64,000 bases of DNA from assembly GCA_963662155.1 (NCBI GenBank), contig OY759269.1, forward strand, positions 13,788,642 through 13,852,641. Direction: 5' to 3'. Under the pieces are notes generated by a model, which saw only the letters and a list, made by a program, of their open reading frames with translations, ran no database searches and was not told the origin of the DNA. The translations under genes were made by a program, and so were the position numbers. Below, in pieces: positions 58,006-64,000 of this stretch. Each line of letters starts with the position of its first letter. Positions within the stretch are counted from its first letter, which is position 1. Source of the stretch: Lamellibrachia columna (Eukaryota > Annelida > Polychaeta > Sabellida > Siboglinidae).

Positions 58006-58860
58006 ATCAGGGATAATAATTATCCGGATTTTTTTTCATGAGATTCGTGTACATTCGTCGAGATATTTTTTTTAATATGGGGGGGTAGGTATACTAAAAC
58101 TGAAAGCCAGATATATGTAGACCTTCGCCTGTGTTGGTTATCGAATGCGCGACCAAATGCGCGAGGAGCTATTTAATTTTAGTTCGGTGGTAGAAATGCA
58201 CGAATATGTACGAATAATTTTATTGGCCGGCATCACTGGATAACCATCCAATGCATAGCGAGAAGTAGAAACGCGCGAACTAGGTACAAATAATTTTATT
58301 GGCTAATGGGACTAGAATGGAAGGCCATTGAACAACACTGCGCAAGGATAAACATCGAGATTGAAGAACACAAGAGAAAAGAACTATAGTTTGCCAGGTA
58401 TGCAAATTTAAACTTATGAAATTATGTGCTGCCATCTGCTGTGTTGGATTCGAGTTATTTTGCAATTCATGCAATAACATTGACTTGCTGTGATTGCCTG
58501 AATTGCTTTTGGATTAACATTAATTATAAAACTTATGGGCATTATTTTTTGGTACGCCTACTTGTCTTTTAGACTTAGGTAATATTTGGGTACCGACATT
58601 TGTGTATATTGTGTTATATTTGTTATGTTGCAAATAGTTTATGCTTAATATTTATGTAAGTTTTTTGGCATAATGTTGAATTGGAAGTATTCAGTCAAAC
58701 ACGTCGATTCAAGATATTTAGCTTCTTTTCTGTTTCACTTGTGTATACACACGTGTATTTATTCAAAATTATTTAAAAGTACAAAGGTATAATGAATTAA
58801 AATCAAGTTGTGGATTGGCTCGTAATGCTGAGATGCGTTGTTTTTCAGCTGAAATGAGTG
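58006..58860. other. Unassigned region upstream of cysteine-module array
   Basis: A short direct repeat (ACGAATAATTTTATTGGC / ACAAATAATTTTATTGGC) lies at about 58210 and 58288. Otherwise AT-rich with no gene. A possible exon at 58850-58938 (MSGSTNGNMTYGIHMFKSS) ends at a GTCAGT donor-like site. Confidence 0.4.
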
Positions 58861-58934
58861 GATCGACCAATGGCAACATGACTTATGGCATACACATGTT
58901 TAAGTCATCAGTTATACCGACAACAGACCCGCGT

Positions 58935-59150
58935 CAGGTCAGTGTGACGACGGGTTTGCTCTCAAGGCTGCAAGAGGCGTTCGATGTCGTCTAACGTCAG
59001 TGTGACGACGGGTTTGTTCTCAAGGCTGCAAGAGGTGCTAGATGTCGTCTAACGTCAGTGTGACGACGGGTTTGCTCTCAAGGCTGCAAGAGGTGTTCGA
59101 TGTCGTCTAACGTCAGTGTGACGACGGGTTTGCTCTCAAGGCTGCCAAGC
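58935..59150 (+). repeat. 58-bp minisatellite derived from alpha exon
   Basis: GTGTGACGACGGGTTTGCTC recurs at 58942, 59000, 59058 and 59116. The unit contains the coding core DDGFALK of the alpha exon plus adjoining sequence. Period 58 is not a multiple of three. Confidence 0.95.
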
Positions 59151-59427
59151 CATGTCAAAGTATGCACCAACCTGACTTTCTGCTCCATTGCTGAAGAGCC
59201 AACATGCATAACCTTCTTTCTAATTACAACAGACCATTTTGTGGAAGAAAATAGAGTGAGTTATATAGTGTTCCATGTGAGACTTTGCTATAATTATTTG
59301 CTGGTACTAACAAGGAATGGATAAATGGCAACACTGGATGAAGATTTAAAACACAACTATTGTTTTGGATTGACATAGAAACCACTGGTGATGCACAGTT
59401 GCGAGCAGGATGCTGATGATTGTGTAG

Positions 59428-59539
59428 AATGTTCAACAGACTGCGCTGTGTACTCTTTCAAAACTAATGGCGGAATGAAATGTTTGACATGCAAGGACAG
59501 ATTCATACTGTCAAGTACCAGTGACAGTTGTCTCAATAA
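59428..59539 (+). other. Cysteine-module exon type beta, copy 1
   Basis: Acceptor gtgtag, 112 nt, donor GTAAGT. Reads ECSTDCAVYSFKTNGGMKCL then TCKDRFILSSTSDSCLN. One of the Cys seen in copy 3 is Tyr here (CAVC to CAVY). Starts in phase 1 and ends in phase 2. Confidence 0.65.
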
Positions 59540-59779
59540 GTAAGTACATGCAATGTAAAATAATTATCACCTTGCCTAGTATATTAGCAACATTGGTACA
59601 TAATTGAAAGTTTCAATGATTTAAAATATACAAAGCCTGTTATTTTTCTTTATGATATTATGACATTCGTAATTTTGTTCAATACTTTGCTTTTCAGCCA
59701 CGGGGGTCATTATTATTTTGTGTTCTATCTGACAACAGAATGAAATCTTGCATCCAATATGGTGATTATTTGTCCCCAG

Positions 59780-59893
59780 TATGTCCTGACAATTGTATGA
59801 GTTGCTCGATGTTGTCTGATGACAGCAAGACCGAATTTAAGGAAGACAAGTATGACGACGGGTTTGCTCTCAAGGCTGACAAGACGTGTCAAA
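59780..59893 (+). other. Cysteine-module exon type alpha, full copy
   Basis: Acceptor tccccag, donor GTAAGC, 114 nt, phase 1-1. Reads VCPDNCMSCSMLSDDSKTEF then KEDKYDDGFALKADKTCQ. C-x3-C-x2-C spacing at the start resembles furin-like or growth-factor-receptor Cys repeats. Preceded by a leader (ATG at 59740, SCIQYGDYLSP) that reads in frame across the acceptor. Confidence 0.6.
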
Positions 59894-60171
59894 GTAAGCA
59901 CCAACTTGACTTTTTGCTACATTGCTTAAAGGCCAATATGCTTAACCCTCTTTCTAGTTACAACAAATCATGTTTTATGGAAGAAAATAGAGTTACATAG
60001 TGTTCCAGGTGAGACACCCCAGGCCCTTATTTGGAACATAGTTTACTAGATTTATTTGCTTGTTTTGTCAAGGAAAGGATAAATGGCTACATTAGATAAA
60101 GATTTAAAATACCACAATTGTTTTGGACTGGCGTAGAAACCAATGGTGATGTACGGTTGGTGATTTTGTAG

Positions 60172-60283
60172 AATGTCCAAACGACTGCACTGTGTCCTCT
60201 TTCAAGTCTGAAGGTGAAATTAATTGTTTGACATGCAAGGACAGATTCACACTGTCAAGTACCAGTGACAGTTGTCTCAATAA
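60172..60283 (+). other. Cysteine-module exon type beta, copy 2
   Basis: 112 nt, ECPNDCTVSSFKSEGEINCL then TCKDRFTLSSTSDSCLN. One Cys is replaced by Ser. Donor is GTAAAT. Confidence 0.6.
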
Positions 60284-60599
60284 GTAAATGCAAAGTAAAA
60301 TAGTTATCAATTTGTCTAATACACTCTCCAAAAATATTTGGTGGTGTGTATACAAGGGAAATGAGCGCAAAGACGCAGACGACAGTGACGACACCTGGGT
60401 CTACTTCATGAGAGATCGCAAGCGTGGCTGAATGTGTGTTTGTTATGTAATTAAGAAGGAGCAGTCAATGAAGGTGGCCAGATTGCATTGTACCAATATA
60501 TGAATACACATTCATACACCTAATTGTACATAGGCATACAGACGACGTTTAAAAACTTACCGAAAACCACTTTATCTAAGTGTGCATACTTCCACTGAG

Positions 60600-61030
60600 G
60601 AATGACAAATCTCACATTAACATCTGCAAAACATGTGCTCTGATAATGAAGTAAGCGCTTTGTGTATACAGATATCGGCGCTATATACACACGACCATAC
60701 ATTATTATTTTGTATTCTAGCTGACACACCAGTATGAAATCTTGCAGCCAATACCGTGATTATTTGTTTGCAGGGTGTCCTGACAACTGCAACTGTTGGC
60801 AGCAAGACCGAATGTAAGGTAGTCAAGGGTGACGACGGGTTTGCTCTCAATGCTGCAAGAGGTGCTCGATGTCGTCTAACGTCAGTGTGACGACGGGTTT
60901 GCTCTTAAGACTGCAAGAGGTGCTAGATGTCGTCTAACTTCAGTGTGACGACGGGTTTGCTCTCAAGGCTGCAAGAGGTGTTCGATGTCGTCTAACGACG
61001 GGTTTGCTCTCCGGGCAGACAAGACATGTC
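60600..61030 (+). repeat. GCGCTATATA repeat, alpha leader and second exon-derived minisatellite
   Basis: After the repeat tail (to about 60690), a leader with ATGAAATCTTGCAGCC and an alpha-like start (CPDNCNCW) near 60777 break off into a 58-bp array at about 60827-61025 (landmarks at 60885 and 60943) built from the same DDGFAL core. Confidence 0.75.
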
Positions 61031-61156
61031 ATAGTATGCACCAACCTGACTTTCTGCTCCATTGCTGAAGAGCCAACATGCCTAACCTTCTTTCTAATTA
61101 CAACATACCATTTTGTGGAAGAAAATAGAGTGAGTTACATAGTGTTCCATGTGAGA

Positions 61157-62434
61157 CTTTAGCTAAATGGGTTGGGGCAGTCAGAACGCTTCCACGTAGT
61201 CCAACCCGGTAACTAGTTCTTTGAATGTATCTTTTTGTTGTTCACATGCCACGAATTAGTGGCATGAGCGACTCGTCTACACATCGGTGATGATATGAGT
61301 GAGCCCCTGGCCCAAAACAGGGGGGTGAAACAAAGCGATCCGCTCTCACCTATCCTCTTTAACTGCGTTATCGACTGGGCGATCGAGGCCCTGGACCCGG
61401 AGTTGGGCGTCCGAGTGGGAGATGACGGTCCTCGCCTCAATCACCTGGCCTTCGCGGACGACATCGTCCTGATGGCCAGGAGCAAGATCGGCATCCAGCA
61501 TCTGAACCGACAGCTAGAGGGAGCGCTGGGGCGCTGCGGTCTCACGCTGAACCCGGACAAGTCGAGGTCACTTACGATAGCGGTGGACGGGAAAGCGGGC
61601 CATTGGGTCTGTGATCCCACGCCGTATGTGTCCCTCACAGGGGGAACCCTGCCGACTGTGCCTGTCGCGGAGAGTTCCAAATAGCTAGGTATTACACTGA
61701 GTGCCCGGGAGGGTGGTTCGTCTGCTGAGGAACTCCTCACTCGCGGACTAAACCACCTGACCGGGGCACCGCTTAAGCCGCCACAACGGCTATATTTTCT
61801 AAAGAACCACTTGGTTCCTAAATTATATCACAGGCTGGTTCTTTCACGTAGTAATGGAGGCGTTTTAAAACGGTTGGACAAGCTGGTCCGTCGCAGCCTG
61901 AGGTCGTGGCTGAAGCTGCCCCATGATGCGGTGAACGTGTTGTTCCAAAGCGAGGTGCGTGAGGGGGACTTGTTATTCCAACATTCAAGTTGACGATCCC
62001 CATTCTCAAGAAGGGGCGGCTGGATCGTCTGGCCAGGGTGCAGGTCCCGGTTATCTGCGCCCTGGTTACCAACTCGCGCACCTTTGCAAACAAGCGGAGG
62101 AGATGCACGAACCATCCGCTCAAGGTGGGCGACGCGTTCGGACGGAAGCCAAGCGAGAACTCGAACTTTCTGCATGGGGCGGTGGACGGCTGCAGCCTCA
62201 AGGCTTCACGGGCCGTCCCCTTTGATCATGATTGGGTAAGCAACGGCACGGCCCTCCTTACAGGCGCAAATTTCATCCAAGCGATACAGATAAGGAGTGG
62301 AACCGTGGCCACCAAACAACGAGCCGCTCGAGGAAGACCTGAAGGTGCGATGCATGCTGGAGGGTTGAATCTTTGGGGCACGTCCTCCAGGTATGCCCTA
62401 GAACATGGGAGCATCGAACTAAGCGACATGATGC
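61157..62434 (+). mobile_element. R2-type LINE internal fragment
   Basis: ORF 61295-61684 reads NRGVKQSDPLSPILFNCVID and HLAFADDIVLMARSKIGIQH (catalytic FADD), then CGLTLNPDKSRSL. The 3' part reads LYHRLVLSRSNGG, LRSWLKLPHDAVN, then WVSNGTALLTGANF. Finally at 62346-62435 it reads CDACWRVESLGHVLQVCPRT and WEHRTKRHDA, the C-x2-C-H-C zinc knuckle of R2/NeSL elements. GC-rich against AT-rich flanks. Boundaries come from comparing the interrupted intron with its intact duplicate at 59275-59320. At least two frame breaks. Confidence 0.75.
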
Positions 62435-62557
62435 TACTAACAAGGAATGGATAAGTGGCAACACTGGATGAAGATTTAAAACACCACTATTGTTTTGGAT
62501 TCACATAGAAACCACTGGTGATGTACAGTTGTGAGCAGGATGCTGATTGTTGTGTAG

Positions 62558-62850
62558 AATGTCCAACTGACTGCGCTGTGTGCTCTTTCATGTCTGATGG
62601 CGAAATCAAATGTTTGACATGCAAGGACAGATTCATACTGTCAAGTACCAGTGACAGTTGTCTCAATAAGTAAGTACATGCAATGTAAAATAATTATCAA
62701 CTTGCCTAGTATATTAGCAACATTGGTGCATAATTGAAAGTGTCAATGATTTCAAATATACTGGGTTTTTTTCTTTATGATATTATGACATTCGCAATTT
62801 TGTTGAATACTTTACTTTTCAGCCACGGGGGTCATTGCTATGATCTGTGA
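62558..62850 (+). CDS. Cysteine-module gene 3' end, beta plus short terminal exon
   Basis: Beta exon 62558-62669 reads ECPTDCAVCSFMSDGEIKCL then TCKDRFILSSTSDSCLN, with all cysteines. It is followed by an acceptor at 62822 and a tiny exon NHGGHCYDL that joins in phase and ends in TGA at 62848-62850. AATAAA follows at 62875-62880. The other terminal option is the delta exon (63134). Upstream exons are uncertain, so this is a partial gene. A secreted or surface Cys-rich protein is likely. Confidence 0.5.
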
Positions 62851-62874
62851 GTACCCATGTTAGTACACGGGTAA

Positions 62875-62880
62875 AATAAA
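62875..62880 (+). terminator. PolyA signal after short terminal exon
   Basis: AATAAA 25 bp after the TGA at 62848-62850. Confidence 0.5.
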
Positions 62881-63133
62881 TAAGCCACTTTTGTCTACAT
62901 TATGCCGTATTTCCCAGCTGATTTTTATTGAGACACATTAAAAGAACATCCCTTTCCTTCACTTATTTGACGCACGTGCCTCAGCTATAGCACAGTGGTT
63001 TAGGGTTCATATAAAACCCAATGTTCGATTTCACTTGAACAGCCATGCCCACTGTGTACTAGTGTGATGACAGATTTGCTCTCAAGTATAAAAGAAAAAT
63101 TCTTCTGAATATTATCACAATGAAATGTCTTAG

Positions 63134-63285
63134 AATGTCCTGTCAACTGCAACAGTTGTGTCATCAAGAACGGTGCGACTCAATGCAAAGCAACCGGAAG
63201 CGAACAGGGCTACAAGCTAACACTGGCCCAGAAGCCAATGGCCGGTATTTTTGCAGACGGCCAGTTGCATCCATCACATAGATAA
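63134..63285 (+). CDS. Cysteine-module terminal exon type delta, intact copy
   Basis: Acceptor tgtcttag. Reads ECPVNCNSCVIKNGATQCKA then TGSEQGYKLTLAQKPMAG and a short tail ending SHR with TAA at 63283-63285. AATAAA follows at 63309-63314. The C-x3-C-x2-C start matches alpha and beta modules. Acceptor is phase 1, which would pair with the phase-1 donor of an alpha exon, not with beta. Confidence 0.55.
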
Positions 63286-63308
63286 TTCTTCATTTTGTGT
63301 TTGATGAA

Positions 63309-63314
63309 AATAAA
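63309..63314 (+). terminator. PolyA signal after delta exon
   Basis: AATAAA 24 bp after the delta stop codon; the older copy at 54.9-55.1 kb has lost it. Confidence 0.5.
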
Positions 63315-63539
63315 AGTGTTTATCATGGTTCTCCCCCAACGCAATATCAGAGCTAGTAGAATGAAAACTGGAAGAATTGCTCGATGTCGTATGATGTCAG
63401 TGTGACGAGAGGCTTGCGACATTTGAATGCGACACTCGCTAAGCGTACAACGGTGCAAATCGCACATGTCACATCTTCATTAACAATAACAGAATAAAGA
63501 TGTATTCATCAAATTCAAGTGCATCATTCATTGTGTGTG

Positions 63540-63925
63540 TGTGTGCTTGATAAATAATGGCATGCATAATTATGAATGCATGCATGTATACATGCGTATG
63601 CATTATGTTGAGTAACTTATTAGTAGGTTATGATCAAGAGCCATCATCATATCTCAGCCATTGTCAGTCGCGAATAAAATGTTGGCCCATAGCAAGATCA
63701 TTGCCAGCACTGCATCACGCAGTGAACTAAGGATGAAAATCAAGCAGACACATGATCCAGAAAACATCAATGCCAAATAACATAGTTAAGTCTTATGCCA
63801 GGGAAATGGAAACACTCCCTCACAGAGCCAACGGTCTCAGGTTACATATTAACTACTGGCAAAAAATATGCTCTGATAATGGAGTAAGCGCTTTGTCTTG
63901 GCAGATATCGGCGCTATATACGAAT
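63540..63925 (+). repeat. Dispersed ~300-bp repeat, copy 4
   Basis: Longest copy, ending AGTAAGCGCTTTGTCTTGG...GGCGCTATATACG. Directly upstream of another alpha leader. Confidence 0.7.
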
Positions 63926-63960
63926 ATGCATTATCATTTTGTATTCTATCTGAAAACAGA

Positions 63961-64000
63961 ATGAACTCTTGCAGCCAATATGGTGATTATTTGTCTCCAG
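63961..64000 (+). other. Alpha-exon leader cut by window edge
   Basis: ATGAACTCTTGCAGCCAATA and on to TGTCTCCAG at the last base matches the leader at 59740-59779, which ends exactly at the alpha acceptor. The next alpha exon should begin at the first base beyond the window. Confidence 0.55.

Noticed and set aside
54605..63040. tRNA-like box A/B sequences near 54607-54665 and 62980-63035
   Set aside because: Only fragments of the internal promoter pattern are seen and no cloverleaf forms, so not called as tRNA genes; possible SINE heads.
1..64000. CRISPR arrays, rRNA genes, bacterial operons
   Set aside because: Tandem arrays here are gapless minisatellites without unique spacers, no rRNA core sequence was recognised, and gene structure is eukaryotic.

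Overview
This is a repeat-rich, intron-containing nuclear window from a metazoan. There is no operon structure. Splice sites are GT-AG, genes have TATA boxes and AATAAA signals, microsatellites are long, and decayed copies of at least eight transposon types are present. The mix (CR1/Jockey-like, SGNH-carrying and R2-like LINEs, BEL/Pao and gypsy fragments, MULE and Mutator-like DNA transposons, a HECT relic) suits an invertebrate, and I lean towards a mollusc or other lophotrochozoan. That is inference; nothing here fixes the species.

Layout. 1-24.3 kb is a tandem segmental duplication. Two ~9.5-9.9 kb units (about 1870-11775 and 11776-21290) each carry one complete multi-exon gene (3708-6679 and 13558-16357) for a 192-residue secreted protein rich in Cys, Tyr and Arg. 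The units share the promoter, introns, 3'UTR exon and polyA signal. A third copy survives only as its 3' end (22743-24320), cut off by a BEL/Pao gag fragment and split by a LINE 3' end. Short repeats in both orientations, including one of about 350 bp, surround the units.

24.5-26.7 kb holds a HECT-domain gene relic with frame slips at an A run and a TG run. 27-37.2 kb is a transposon graveyard: gypsy protease, LINE ORF1, RT and endonuclease pieces, and several copies of a MULE transposase whose best parts show N-terminal 12-residue repeats and C-terminal SWIM and PHD zinc fingers. 37.2-44.0 kb is a head-to-tail array of three minus-strand units that look like internally deleted LINEs (ORF1 with SGNH hydrolase, then only the RT C-terminus), each with its own expanded minisatellite.

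45-49.8 kb contains an intact 128-residue ORF for an I-PpoI-like His-Me finger endonuclease and a broken Mutator-like transposase, bracketed by a direct repeat. 50.8-53.9 kb has unassigned exon-like pieces and a transposase fragment. 54.4-64 kb is a locus of duplicated small exons coding cysteine-rich (furin-repeat-like) modules. It has exon-derived 58-bp minisatellites, two candidate 3' ends with polyA signals, and LINE and R2-like insertions.

The host genes best supported by sequence are the twin secreted proteins. The most novel single ORF is the His-Me nuclease. The cysteine-module locus is probably a real gene family, but its exon chain cannot be resolved from this window alone.
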